This document shows, piece by piece, positions 40,641-49,315 of a DNA stretch of 64,000 nucleotides (the first letter of the stretch is position 1; each line of letters begins with the position of its first letter). A program made the translations under genes and the position numbers. The notes below the pieces were generated by a model, which worked only from the letters and a program-made list of their open reading frames with translations, made no database searches and was not told the DNA's origin. Source of the DNA: Kaiparowitsia implicata GSE-PSE-MK54-09C (GTDB lineage Bacteria > Cyanobacteriota > Cyanobacteriia > Elainellales > Elainellaceae); contig JAHHHI010000079.1 in assembly GCA_019359435.1 (NCBI GenBank), positions 23,733 through 87,732 of the forward strand, read 5' to 3'.

Positions 40641-41396
40641 CTACGCTAGGGGTTCTAGACAGTCTGGGCTGTCGTGGCGCGCATTGTTGACGACTGTGCT
40701 GACGGGATAGCGAGCAAGGTCGCCAAGGTTACCCGGGGTTAGGAGCGATCGCACGGCTTCCCCATCCTGTAGTCCTGGGTCGAGCCAGAGATCATAGTCA
40801 CGGGGGGACAAAATCACAGGCATGCGATCGTGGATGGGCTGCATGTCAGCATTGGCCTCGGTGGTGACAATGGTGCAAGATTCTAGCACCGACCCGTCGC
40901 CGACCTCCCAATGCTCCCACAACCCAGCAAAGCCAAAGGGCTGGCGTGCAGGACGCGGTTCTGTGGGCATCGCTGCCTCGGATGATTTTGCAGGCTCGCT
41001 GGCTGGCTCTGGCAGATAGGGCTGATAGAAGAAATAGGGCTGCTTGCCGCTGGAGGTCTTTTGCCATTCATAAAAGCCATCGGCCACAATCAGACAGCGC
41101 CGTCGCTTCAGCGCAGTGCGAAACGAGGGTTTTTCCTGCACGGTTTCGGCTCGCGCATTGATCAATCGCGCGCTCATTTTGGCATCTTTGGCCCAGCTAG
41201 GCACCAACCCCCACTGAAAGACCCGCACATGCCGAGTCCCCGCTTTGGCGTGATCTCTTTTATCTCTACTCACGACTGCTAGCACGGGCTGGGTGGGTGC
41301 AATGTTATAGCGCGGTTGGAGCGATCGCACCTCTCCCAACCGAAACGCCGCAGCCAGTTGCTCTCCCGATGTCGTCAGCGTAAATCGTCCACACAT
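40641..41396 (-). CDS. SRAP-family protein (YedK/HMCES-like)
   Basis: 251 residues. The N-terminus Met-Cys-Gly-Arg-Phe leaves Cys2 as the first residue after Met removal; it forms a covalent thiazolidine with abasic sites in single-stranded DNA. Other conserved blocks: Arg-Tyr-Asn-Ile-Ala-Pro-Thr, Trp-Gly-Leu-Val-Pro-Ser-Trp, Asn-Ala-Arg-Ala-Glu-Thr, Asp-Gly-Phe-Tyr-Glu-Trp with the catalytic Glu, and His-Asp-Arg-Met-Pro with the active-site His. All are intact. An insertion of about 26 residues rich in Pro, Glu and Ser follows Asp-Gly-Phe-Tyr-Glu-Trp at about residues 128-153, likely a surface loop. Role: protection of stalled replication forks with abasic lesions. Confidence 0.92.
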   Translation of the reverse strand: MCGRFTLTTSGEQLAAAFRLGEVRSLQPRYNIAPTQPVLAVVSRDKRDHAKAGTRHVRVFQWGLVPSWAKDAKMSARLINARAETVQEKPSFRTALKRRRCLIVADGFYEWQKTSSGKQPYFFYQPYLPEPASEPAKSSEAAMPTEPRPARQPFGFAGLWEHWEVGDGSVLESCTIVTTEANADMQPIHDRMPVILSPRDYDLWLDPGLQDGEAVRSLLTPGNLGDLARYPVSTVVNNARHDSPDCLEPLA

Positions 41397-41612
41397 GGGT
41401 GATCCTACGTTTGTTCCAAGTCTGCTTAAGGCTGTTCGCCCCTCTTGATCTTAGGCGTTACAAATTGGCAGTGTGAATTAATTAGCCGGGTTCATATCAG
41501 AACAACGTCAGCAACATCGTTCTCAAATCCAACCTCAAATCAAAGCTCGGCAGTGATATTCGCGGTATTAAGGTCATGATCCACCAAACCATCATGCCCC
41601 AATGAGAGCGAC

Positions 41613-42398
41613 TCAAAGCTGCACCGTCACAGGGACATGATCGCTGGGTTTTTCTAGGGCGCGGGGCGCTATGTCAATGGTGCAGCCCTGGGCGCGCTCG
41701 TAGAGGCTGGGCGATAGATAATGGTGGTCAATGCGCCAGCCCAAGTTCCGGCGAAAGGCAGCGGCGCGGTAGTCCCACCAGCTAAACTGCCCATCGTCTT
41801 GGTTGAACTTGCGAAAGGCATCGGCAAAGCCCAGCTCTAGCACGGCTCGCAAAGCGTTGCGCTCGGCATCAGTCGCCATCACCTGTTTCTCGCGTCCTTT
41901 GGGATCGTGGATATCGCGGTCTTCTAACGCAATATTAAAGTCGCCGCACACTAGCACCTGGGATTCGCTGGCGAGAAGGGTCTGCAAATAGTCGCGCAGA
42001 ATGCCCAGCCAGGCCAGCTTATAGGGATATTTGTCACTGCTCACCGAGGAGCCATTGGGCACATACAAATTCACAATCCGCACATCTGCAAACCAGCCTG
42101 AAATGACGCGCTTCTGCGCATCCCATTCGGCCCCAATCGCCTCACCCAGCACGCCGCCAAAGCCATAGCGCACATCTGTTAAGGGCACACGGCTCAGCAG
42201 CGCCACGCCGTTATACGACTTTTGTCCATAAATGTAGACCTCATAGCCTAATTCGGTGAAGGGCGATCGCGGAAAATCATCATCCACCACCTTGGTCTCT
42301 TGCAGGCACAACACATCCACAGGATTATCGGTCAGCCATTGGGTGACATGGGCCAGTCGAGTGCGAATTGAGTTTACGTTCCAGGTTGCGACGTTCAT
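41613..42398 (-). CDS. xth: Exodeoxyribonuclease III (AP endonuclease)
   Basis: 261 residues from the ATG at 42398; an open extension upstream to 42476 is not part of the family. It cuts DNA at abasic sites and degrades 3' ends in base excision repair. Active-site blocks are complete: Thr-Trp-Asn-Val-Asn-Ser (Asn), Leu-Gln-Glu-Thr-Lys (Glu), Cys-Gly-Asp-Phe-Asn-Ile-Ala (Asp/Asn), Trp-Arg-Ile-Asp-His (Asp) and Ser-Asp-His-Val-Pro (Asp/His). Next to the SRAP gene on the same strand (216 bp apart), so two abasic-site proteins are neighbours. Normal length. Confidence 0.93.
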   Translation of the reverse strand: MNVATWNVNSIRTRLAHVTQWLTDNPVDVLCLQETKVVDDDFPRSPFTELGYEVYIYGQKSYNGVALLSRVPLTDVRYGFGGVLGEAIGAEWDAQKRVISGWFADVRIVNLYVPNGSSVSSDKYPYKLAWLGILRDYLQTLLASESQVLVCGDFNIALEDRDIHDPKGREKQVMATDAERNALRAVLELGFADAFRKFNQDDGQFSWWDYRAAAFRRNLGWRIDHHYLSPSLYERAQGCTIDIAPRALEKPSDHVPVTVQL

Positions 42399-42478
42399 CA
42401 GCCCTTGCCGGTTAAGATCTTGCTTCAATATCTTTGTATCTCTTATCAGCTTAGGCCCACAATGGGGTCGCTCCACTA

Positions 42479-42639
42479 GTGGGTTTGTTGCTGAGGCGCC
42501 GTATCTGGCTCCGGCTCAGGCGGCGCTGGGGCAGCGCGATGCGGCGATTCAGTCCTATAACCGGGCGATCGCCATTGGGTTGCACATTGGGTTTGAGCCT
42601 CTGGCTGACTACGCCAAAAAGCAGCTTGCCCAGCTCTAG
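42479..42639 (+). pseudogene. TPR protein C-terminal fragment
   Basis: The last 45 codons before a TAG at 42637-42639 read as a tetratricopeptide unit (Ala-Ala-Leu-Gly-Gln-Arg-Asp-Ala-Ala-Ile-Gln-Ser-Tyr-Asn-Arg-Ala-Ile-Ala-Ile) and a closing helix. Upstream the frame runs antisense through the exonuclease promoter without similarity, and no start is evident. It is probably the 3' remnant of a deleted TPR gene. Confidence 0.5.
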
Positions 42640-42716
42640 TCTGTTTTGGGTTCTCCGTCCTGTATCGTAGGAGCAGACCCCGTTTAGACCTGTTTAGAGA
42701 AGGGTGAGGAGCGCGC

Positions 42717-43376
42717 ATGAACCTGTGGATGCTGCTGGTGCTTGCGGTGTTGGGGAGCTACCTGCTGGGGTCGATTCCTACGGGCTATTGGGTGGGACGA
42801 CTGCTCAAGGGCATCGACATTCGCGAGCATGGCTCTAAATCAACCGGGGCCACCAATGTGCTGCGCACCCTGGGCAAAGGGCCAGCGCTGCTGGTGTTGC
42901 TGGTGGATGTGCTGAAGGGCGTCGCAGCCGTGACGCTGGCGCGGTGGCTGTTTAACCCCGTCGGATTTGCGGCTTCATTGCAGATGGAGCAGATGGATGC
43001 TTGGCAACCTTGGATGGCTGCGCTGGCGGCTTTGCTGGCGGTGGTAGGGCACAGCAAATCGCCTTGGATTGGCTTTAAGGGCGGCAAGTCGGCGGCAACC
43101 GGGCTGGGGGTGCTGTTTGCGCTGAACTGGCAGGTGGGGCTGGTAGTGGCGGCTGTGTTTCTCAGTGTGTTGGCGATCGCCCGAATTGTATCCCTGGGGT
43201 CTATTGCGGCGGCGCTGGCGGCTCCCGTGGCGATGCTGCTGCTGGGGCAACCGCTGCCCTTTGTGCTGGTGGGGCTGGTGGCCGGGGGCTATGTGCTAAT
43301 CACCCATCGCGCCAACATTCAGCGGCTGTTGGCTGGGCAAGAACCTCAGATCGGGCAAAAGGTTGAGAATCCATAG
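42717..43376 (+). CDS. plsY: Glycerol-3-phosphate acyltransferase PlsY
   Basis: 219 residues, integral membrane enzyme using acyl-phosphate to acylate glycerol-3-phosphate, first step of membrane lipid synthesis. The signature regions are present: Gly-Ser-Ile-Pro-Thr-Gly-Tyr, then His-Gly-Ser-Lys-Ser-Thr-Gly-Ala-Thr-Asn (about 38-47), Asp-Val-Leu-Lys-Gly (about 64) and Gly-His-Ser-Lys-Ser-Pro-Trp-Ile-Gly-Phe-Lys-Gly-Gly-Lys (about 109). Five or more hydrophobic segments. GAGGAG at about 42704 serves the ATG. It converges with the amidohydrolase gene, 17 bp between stops. Confidence 0.93.
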   Translation: MNLWMLLVLAVLGSYLLGSIPTGYWVGRLLKGIDIREHGSKSTGATNVLRTLGKGPALLVLLVDVLKGVAAVTLARWLFNPVGFAASLQMEQMDAWQPWMAALAALLAVVGHSKSPWIGFKGGKSAATGLGVLFALNWQVGLVVAAVFLSVLAIARIVSLGSIAAALAAPVAMLLLGQPLPFVLVGLVAGGYVLITHRANIQRLLAGQEPQIGQKVENP

Positions 43377-43393
43377 GTAATCTAGCAGTTGCA

Positions 43394-44632
43394 CTACTCG
43401 CTGGCGCTGCTGGGGATGGCGGCGGTGCTGGTTTGCAGCACTCCCCGCTTAAACACGGCGATGCGATCGGCCTGGTGCAAAATCGCAGTGGGAATGGTCT
43501 CTGCATCGAGCACGACCAGGTCGGCAGGGTAGCCCACAGCAAGGCCATAGTTCGGCAGGCGCATCATGGCAGCGGGATTGGTGGTGATGGTTTGCCACAG
43601 CTGGGTTAGTTGGCGATCGCCCCCATAGCCAATGAGCTGTGCCAATAGCAGCAGCGCCGCCAGCGGGTCTGCCTTGCCGTGGCGCACAAAGGGGTCGCGC
43701 AGGTTGTCGGTGCCGCAGACGACGTTCACCCCCGCCTCTAGCAGCGCCGCCACCCGAGTCAGCCGAATGCGCGTGGGCAGCACCGCCACCGTGATCTGGG
43801 CCGCTTTGACTAGGGCGATCGCCGCCTCAGCATCCGCATCAGACACATAGGCCAGCGACGCAATGTGCGCGACAGTGACGCGCCCCTGCCAACCGTGGTC
43901 AATAGTTTTTTGGGCTAGGTAAGGCAGCGTAAAGGCAGAGGCATCGTCCCAGTTGTCGAGATGCACGTCAATGTCGCAGTCGTAGCGACGTGCGAGATCA
44001 AACAACGCATCGACCTGAGCCTCGGGACTAGAGCGCCACAGCCCCCGGTTGATGTTGCCGCCAATGACCTCAACCCCCGCCTGGAGCGATCGCTCCATAT
44101 AGTCCGCCACGCCAATTTCTAGCGTATCTGCGGTGGCAAACCAGCCCTCTTGAGGAAAGGCGATTAGCTGCACATCGATCTGATGGGCCATCTGCTGCTG
44201 CACGGTTTGCAGCGCCGTGACCGCCTGCAAATCCAAAAAGGGATCGGCTTCAACATTGGTGCGGACTGCCGTAGTGCCCGCCGCCACGCTCCACTGCAAG
44301 GCCTGGGTTGCCCGTTGAATAATGTCTTCGAGGGTGAAGCTGGCCTTCATTGTGCGAATGGCCTGAATGGCGTCGGCCAACCCGCCGCTAGCAAACACAT
44401 CGCCACTGCGATCGGCGGTGAGGGCTTTGTCGAGATGAATGTGGGCGTCGATAAAGCCGGTTGAAAGCAGCCGTCCGTCTAGATTCCACTGCTGACGTGC
44501 CGCAGTAGACGGGATAGAGGTGCCATCGCCTTCGTTGAGGAGGGCGATGGCCCCCTCTGCAATACCCACACACCAACGACCTGGGCGATCGCTCAGGCTA
44601 GCGTTGACCAACAGCCAATCTAAATCAGTCAT
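43394..44632 (-). CDS. Cytosine-deaminase-like amidohydrolase
   Basis: 412 residues, metal-dependent amidohydrolase with a TIM barrel. Metal and catalytic motifs: Ala-His-Ile-His-Leu-Asp-Lys (about 63-69), His-Leu-Asp-Asn-Trp-Asp near 224, Val-Ala-His-Ile near 255 and Cys-Gly-Thr-Asp-Asn near 311. These follow the CodA/cytosine deaminase group, but the His-Cys-Asp-Glu of true cytosine deaminase is His-Leu-Asp-Asn here, so the substrate may be another cyclic amide or guanidine compound. Downstream partner of a GlcG/HbpS-like gene on the same strand (187 bp apart). Would release ammonium, in line with a nitrogen-scavenging role. Confidence 0.83.
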   Translation of the reverse strand: MTDLDWLLVNASLSDRPGRWCVGIAEGAIALLNEGDGTSIPSTAARQQWNLDGRLLSTGFIDAHIHLDKALTADRSGDVFASGGLADAIQAIRTMKASFTLEDIIQRATQALQWSVAAGTTAVRTNVEADPFLDLQAVTALQTVQQQMAHQIDVQLIAFPQEGWFATADTLEIGVADYMERSLQAGVEVIGGNINRGLWRSSPEAQVDALFDLARRYDCDIDVHLDNWDDASAFTLPYLAQKTIDHGWQGRVTVAHIASLAYVSDADAEAAIALVKAAQITVAVLPTRIRLTRVAALLEAGVNVVCGTDNLRDPFVRHGKADPLAALLLLAQLIGYGGDRQLTQLWQTITTNPAAMMRLPNYGLAVGYPADLVVLDAETIPTAILHQADRIAVFKRGVLQTSTAAIPSSASE

Positions 44633-44819
44633 GAGAATTCATTCAAGAATAAAGCTAACGTCGAACCAGAAGCAGGATGTTGAACGTGACCTCCCTTCTT
44701 CCATTTGGGGAAAAGCGATGGGCTAAGCTGGATGTCCTGAGCGTGCCGAACAGGGCTAGGGGATGTGGAGCTGGGCGCATTCCCCTAGGTGAGCCGACTT
44801 GCAAAGCTGGGACACTCTC

Positions 44820-45245
44820 CTAAACAGGCTGCTGCAATGCCGCCTGAAGTGCTGCGATGCCCGCCTGCGCAACCTCCACATCCTGTGACCCCGTGCCAGA
44901 GCCGACGCCCACCGCGCCCACCACTTCGCCTTCTAGCACAATGGGCACCCCGCCTTTAAGATTCGTCAGCTGTCCGCCTGTTGCTAACGCGAGCTTAAGC
45001 TCTACATCTTCGGCCACACCGCCCGTCGGCACTCGCGATGAGGCTGCGGTAATGGCCTTCTGCGTGGCAGAAATTTGGCTGAGCACCTTGGCCCCATCCA
45101 TGCGAACGTAGGCCAGCAGGTTGCCGCCTGTGTCTACCACGGCAATGCATTGGGGCACCCCCATGGCCTCGGCTTGGGCGATCGCCCCCTGCAATACCAC
45201 TAGGGCTCCGGCGTGGGTGAGTTCTTGGCTGGGTCGAATATACAT
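44820..45245 (-). CDS. GlcG/HbpS (DUF336) family protein
   Basis: About 142 residues from the ATG at 45245; the open frame reaches 45383 and another ATG is at 45260, but only the shorter form fits the family length. Motifs: Gln-Ala-Glu-Ala-Met-Gly-Val-Pro-Gln-Cys-Ile-Ala-Val-Val-Asp-Thr-Gly-Gly-Asn-Leu-Leu, Met-Asp-Gly-Ala, Lys-Ala-Ile-Thr-Ala, Gly-Gly-Val-Pro-Ile and Gly-Ala-Val-Gly-Val-Gly-Ser-Gly-Thr. Related proteins bind haem or cobalamin or lie in glycolate and catabolic operons. No signal peptide in the short form. Upstream of the amidohydrolase on the same strand, so possibly co-transcribed. Confidence 0.85.
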   Translation of the reverse strand: MYIRPSQELTHAGALVVLQGAIAQAEAMGVPQCIAVVDTGGNLLAYVRMDGAKVLSQISATQKAITAASSRVPTGGVAEDVELKLALATGGQLTNLKGGVPIVLEGEVVGAVGVGSGTGSQDVEVAQAGIAALQAALQQPV

Positions 45246-45492
45246 AGCGTTCCGAATCATGACCGTCTGAATAATGACCAATAAAACTGAATAAAACTGA
45301 CCAAAGTGTACAGCCTTGCCCCCCCGCCCATCGCAAAACCCGATGAGATTGGGCGATATCGCGTATTCTGGTAGCAGTTGCACTGCTAGTCAGATCATCA
45401 GCTCACGAGTTTGGTAAACTGTTTAACCCTTAGCTGCGAGCGATCGCGTCCCCTCAGCGATTGCTGCGCCATCTACGTGACAGGATGCATTT

Positions 45493-46017
45493 ATGAGAAA
45501 AGCACTGTATCTGTTAGCTGCCATCAGCGATCGCGACTTTGAATGGTTGCTGAGCGTGGGCAAACACCAAGCGGTGTCCGCCGGTCAAGACCTGATTTTG
45601 GAAGGAAGCCCCATCAACGCGCTTTACATTGTGCTCAGCGGCATCTTTTCGGTGTCCGTGGAAGGACTGGGCGACAACGAACTCGCCCGCATCTCAACCG
45701 GAGAAGTGCTGGGTGAAATTTCGTTTATTGACGCGCGATCGCCCACCGCCACCGTGCGCGCCGTCGAAGATGCCCTGGTATGGGCCATCCCCCGCTCTCA
45801 GCTCACCGCTAAGCTGTCGCAAGATGTCGCCTTTTCGTCTCACTTCTATCGGGCGATCGCCACCTTTTTGTCCGATCGCCTTCGCAACACCCTGGGTCGC
45901 CTAGGCTACAACAACGATTTCCCCCCCGAAATAGACAAAGACGACGCTCTAAACCCTACGATAGAAGGCAACCTAGAGCTGGCAAAAGTGCGGCTAGACT
46001 GGCTGCTCAGTCACTAG
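45493..46017 (+). CDS. Cyclic-nucleotide-binding domain protein without output domain
   Basis: 174 residues with one cNMP-binding beta-roll (about 15-125). The phosphate-binding cassette reads Gly-Glu-Val-Leu-Gly-Glu-Ile-Ser-Phe and then Arg-Ser-Pro-Thr-Ala-Thr-Val-Arg-Ala, with the Glu and Arg that contact cyclic phosphate, so nucleotide binding is plausible. No winged helix follows; instead a 40-residue acidic tail. It is therefore not a CRP-type transcription factor, more likely a regulatory subunit or a sensor of an unknown partner. Divergent from the GlcG gene. Confidence 0.85.
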   Translation: MRKALYLLAAISDRDFEWLLSVGKHQAVSAGQDLILEGSPINALYIVLSGIFSVSVEGLGDNELARISTGEVLGEISFIDARSPTATVRAVEDALVWAIPRSQLTAKLSQDVAFSSHFYRAIATFLSDRLRNTLGRLGYNNDFPPEIDKDDALNPTIEGNLELAKVRLDWLLSH

Positions 46018-46058
46018 TGCCACCTAGCGCAGCAGAGATTCCGTTAGACCAATGGGCC

Positions 46059-46187
46059 TAGGGCGTGTCATCAATTCCGACCAAAAGCTTTATGCTATGA
46101 GCGTTGCCACGCCCGGCCCAAAAACCAGGCTAGGGGCTGTGACCGTTGATTTCTGGAACATCAGAGGCTAATTGATGACAGCCCCTA
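46059..46187 (+). repeat. MITE-like element, copy 5 (129 bp)
   Basis: Full forward copy from TAGGGCGTGTCATCAATTCC to AATTGATGACAGCCCCTA. It lies 42 bp after the cNMP-binding gene. Confidence 0.85.
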
Positions 46188-46314
46188 AGCTCATGGCCTC
46201 AGTTAAGCCAGCGTGGGAGATATCCTCTGCGAGGACTCATTCCATTGCGCGCCATCCCTACCCTGCCTATGGTTGCAACCGTTCGCGTTGCGCCCTGTCC
46301 CTGTTGATACTGCT

Positions 46315-47145
46315 ATGCACCTATCCCAAGCCCGACTTCACTTCCAGCAAGAGGCGCAGCGTCCCGATGCCGACATTGATCTGGCAAAAGCCTCACTTTA
46401 CCTAGCCCAAGAGGAATATCCTGACCTAGAGCCCACCGAATACTTGCAGCAGCTCGATCGGATGGCCGCTGCCGTGTCCGCGCAGTTGCCCTCATCCCGG
46501 TATCCTCTGCGGGTGATTCAGACGATTAACGAGTATCTGTATGACAGCCTTGGCTTTGTGGGTAATGCAGACGATTACTACGATCCGCGCAATAGCTATC
46601 TAAACCAGGTGCTAGCGCGTCAGACGGGTATTCCCATTACGCTGTCGCTGGTGTATTTGGAACTGGCGCAGCGCATTGAGTTTCCGATGGTGGGTGTGGG
46701 CATGCCCGGCCACTTTCTGATCCGCCCTGTGGTGGATGACATGATGGTGTTCGTCGATCCGTTTCATCGGGGTGAGGTGCTGTTTCCTGAAGATTGCGAG
46801 GCGCGCTTGCAGGAAGTCTTTGGGCAGCCGGTGGGGTTGCGGCCAGAGTTTTTAGCCCCGATCACGTCGCGGCAATACCTGGCGCGAATGCTGACCAACC
46901 TCAAGCTGATTTATCTCAATGAGCAAGACCTAGAGCGGACGCTAGCGATGGTGGAGCGGCTGCTGGTGCTGTCTCCTGATGATGTGACAGAACGGCGCGA
47001 TCGCGGCCTGATCTACTACCAACTCGACCGCTGGCGCGAAGCCGTGCTCGACCTAGAGGTGTATCTGGATGCGGATGCCGCTGCCCAAGATGCCGCTGCC
47101 ATTCAGCAATTGGTCGATCAAATCAAAGGCCACGACCCCACCTAA
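46315..47145 (+). CDS. SirB1/transglutaminase-like protein with C-terminal TPR
   Basis: 276 residues from the ATG at 46315, after which the family similarity begins; a longer frame upstream runs into a spacer. Conserved blocks: Asp-Pro-Arg-Asn-Ser-Tyr-Leu-Asn-Gln-Val-Leu (about 91), Gly-Ile-Pro-Ile-Thr-Leu-Ser-Leu-Val-Tyr-Leu-Glu-Leu-Ala (about 106) and Gly-Met-Pro-Gly-His-Phe-Leu-Ile-Arg (about 131). This is the SirB1 N-terminal domain, a transglutaminase-like fold without the catalytic Cys. A TPR-like hairpin (about 200-265) follows. Widely conserved; function unclear. Confidence 0.83.
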   Translation: MHLSQARLHFQQEAQRPDADIDLAKASLYLAQEEYPDLEPTEYLQQLDRMAAAVSAQLPSSRYPLRVIQTINEYLYDSLGFVGNADDYYDPRNSYLNQVLARQTGIPITLSLVYLELAQRIEFPMVGVGMPGHFLIRPVVDDMMVFVDPFHRGEVLFPEDCEARLQEVFGQPVGLRPEFLAPITSRQYLARMLTNLKLIYLNEQDLERTLAMVERLLVLSPDDVTERRDRGLIYYQLDRWREAVLDLEVYLDADAAAQDAAAIQQLVDQIKGHDPT

Positions 47146-47342
47146 TCAGCTCACGTTACTCGAACCAGTCAGCATCTGTAGATCGACAGATCGACAGGGA
47201 TGTTGGGGTGGCGTCGTTGGTCACCTCGGTGCATTTGATCGATGTGTTGTATCGATTTTTGTATCAATTAATGCTGTGTCTTACCCCGCATCTTTTTACA
47301 GTAGCGGTTGGCTTTGGCTTCATTGCTCTTTGTTGACTCGCT

Positions 47343-48236
47343 ATGCCTCACCCCTCAATGCAGCTGACAGATCAGGACATTCAGCACTATCAGACCGACG
47401 GGTTTTTGATTGTTGACCAGTTTATTGATTTGGATTTGGTAGAGCGGTTGCGCGATCGCATTCAGCCGCTGTTTCACGGCGACTTTGAGACGGGGGTGTA
47501 CCCCGATGAGTGGTATTGGCGACCGGGGCTGAGTCTGCCCGATGTGACGCGCGAAATTTGTAATGCTTGGAAGTGCGATCGCACCGTGGCTAGTGTGGCG
47601 CTTTCTGCCGAAGTGGGTCGCCTCAGCGCCCTGCTCGCGGGATGGCCGGGTGCCCGCATTGGGCAAGACAGCCTATGGTATAAGCCCCCCGGTGGCGGCA
47701 AAGAAATCGCCCTGCACCAAGACGGAGCCTATATCGACTACCTTGCCCCAGCGGAAATGGTCACCTGCTGGATTGCGCTGGATGATGTCAGTGTGGATAT
47801 CGGCACGCTGCAATATGTGCGCGGGTCGCACCGCTGGCCGCTGCTGGCGGTCGAGGGTGAGTTCCACGCCCCCCAAAAAGATTACCGCTGGGCCATGGCC
47901 GAAACCGCCCGAGCGGCTGGGGTTAGCCATCCCGAAATTGTGTCGGTGACGATTCCTGCGGGCGGCTGTGCCTTTCACCACGGACTAACCTGGCATGGCT
48001 CGGGCAAAAACCTTAGCCCAACCCAACCGCGCCGCAGTTTGGGCATTCACACCCTGAGTTCTGCCGCTTGCTTTAGCGAGATTCCTGCAGGCTACATTTA
48101 TGGGCGCTATCGCCAGGTCAACAGCACCCAGATGGATGAATCATTTTTCCCGATTCTGTGGACGCGGGATGGCTATCGCTCGCCGCATCTGGCGAATTAT
48201 TGTGAGGACGCGATCGCCCCCTATGTGCTGGCCTGA
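47343..48236 (+). CDS. Phytanoyl-CoA dioxygenase (PhyH) family protein
   Basis: 297 residues, non-haem Fe(II)/2-oxoglutarate oxygenase. The iron triad is H125-x-D127 (Leu-His-Gln-Asp-Gly-Ala-Tyr) and H218 (Leu-Thr-Trp-His-Gly-Ser); R230 in Gln-Pro-Arg-Arg-Ser fits the 2-oxoglutarate salt bridge. The Asp-Asp-Val-Ser-Val-Asp-Ile-Gly-Thr-Leu-Gln-Tyr-Val-Arg-Gly-Ser-His stretch is typical. Members hydroxylate diverse small molecules, including ectoine precursors and secondary metabolites; the substrate is unknown. No neighbour gives a pathway. The Met at residue 6 is another possible start. Confidence 0.86.
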   Translation: MPHPSMQLTDQDIQHYQTDGFLIVDQFIDLDLVERLRDRIQPLFHGDFETGVYPDEWYWRPGLSLPDVTREICNAWKCDRTVASVALSAEVGRLSALLAGWPGARIGQDSLWYKPPGGGKEIALHQDGAYIDYLAPAEMVTCWIALDDVSVDIGTLQYVRGSHRWPLLAVEGEFHAPQKDYRWAMAETARAAGVSHPEIVSVTIPAGGCAFHHGLTWHGSGKNLSPTQPRRSLGIHTLSSAACFSEIPAGYIYGRYRQVNSTQMDESFFPILWTRDGYRSPHLANYCEDAIAPYVLA

Positions 48237-48289
48237 CCTAGCACGGTCATCAAAACAGGGTCAAGGGATTTCATCAGGATGCGTCGGCC

Positions 48290-49315
48290 TTACACAAACT
48301 GCTGTAAGGCCCAGTGCCAAACCGCATAGCCGCTCGGGTTTAGATGTAGTCCGTCTGTGGTGAGATCGGGGCGCAGGTTGTCTTGATGGTCGGTAAAAAA
48401 GGTCTGCAAATCCATAAACTGCGCGTTTTCTTGCTGAGCGATCGCCCGCAGATTGGTGTTGAGTTGACGGATGCGATCGCTCGATAGCTCGGGCAAGCGC
48501 GTTGGCAAAATGGAATAGAGCACCACCCGCGACTGGGGATGCTGCTGCCGCAATTGCTGCGCGATTTGCTGCAAATTGCCCAATACGGTTGCATCAGACT
48601 CTCCCCGTCGAAGGTCGTTGATGCCCACCATCACATGAATTGTATCGGGGCGGGTGTTCTCGAAGGCTGAGAGGCGCTGCAGCACGCCGCTTGTAGTGTC
48701 TCCCGAGATGCCCTGATTCAGCCAGAAGCGATCGCCCGACAGCCGCTCTGGCGGATACCACTGACTAATGGAGTCGCCCACCAAAATCGACAGGCGATTG
48801 TGGCCCTGCCCATAGGCCATGGAGCGCGCCTCTTGCGCCAGCAGGTCAATCCACTGTTCGTGGGTAGGCTGCGCGTTGGCATTCACCCAGCTTTCATAAA
48901 AGCTGCTGGTGGGCAGGCGCGTATAGGTTTTGCCCGCTTGCAGCGCCATTTGTCGCTGTTGATACAATTGACTGCCCGAGCCGGGGCGAGGCGTAGGCAG
49001 GGGCAGCAAATCCTGATAGGCCAATTCGGGCAGCACCACATCGGCGTCACCGCGAAAGGCCATGGGCAGCAGATCGTTGGCAATGGGCGGGCGGGGAGTT
49101 GGCTGCGCGATAGGGCGGCGGTAGCGAGGATGGGTGGAGCGTTCAGGGGCGATCGCCTCGGGACGACTCACGGTGATGCCAGTCGTCTGCGGGGCGATCG
49201 CCCCATCGTTTCGACCTCCGGCCCGAGACTGCACTGCTAGCGGCTGGGTTGACTCTGCCCCCTCGCTTAGGGCTGTGGCCAATAGGCTCGCCGCCAACAT
49301 GACTAAATCACTCAT
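48290..49315 (-). CDS. SGNH/GDSL hydrolase
   Basis: 341 residues. The C-terminal 190 residues form an SGNH domain: block I Val-Gly-Asp-Ser-Ile-Ser (catalytic Ser), Gly in Asn-Gln-Gly-Ile-Ser-Gly, Asn in Val-Gly-Ile-Asn-Asp-Leu, and block V Asp-Gly-Leu-His-Leu-Asn with catalytic Asp and His. The first 150 residues are low in similarity, Pro/Arg-rich, after a short hydrophobic start (Leu-Ala-Ala-Ser-Leu-Leu-Ala) that may be a weak signal peptide or anchor. Likely an esterase or acetylesterase acting on polysaccharide or lipid, possibly outside the cytoplasm (inference). Confidence 0.85.
   Translation of the reverse strand: MSDLVMLAASLLATALSEGAESTQPLAVQSRAGGRNDGAIAPQTTGITVSRPEAIAPERSTHPRYRRPIAQPTPRPPIANDLLPMAFRGDADVVLPELAYQDLLPLPTPRPGSGSQLYQQRQMALQAGKTYTRLPTSSFYESWVNANAQPTHEQWIDLLAQEARSMAYGQGHNRLSILVGDSISQWYPPERLSGDRFWLNQGISGDTTSGVLQRLSAFENTRPDTIHVMVGINDLRRGESDATVLGNLQQIAQQLRQQHPQSRVVLYSILPTRLPELSSDRIRQLNTNLRAIAQQENAQFMDLQTFFTDHQDNLRPDLTTDGLHLNPSGYAVWHWALQQFV

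Noticed and set aside
47208..47336. GTG-initiated 42-residue hydrophobic frame upstream of the PhyH gene
   Set aside because: It could be a small membrane protein, but the A/T-rich spacer easily produces such frames and only AGGGA precedes it.
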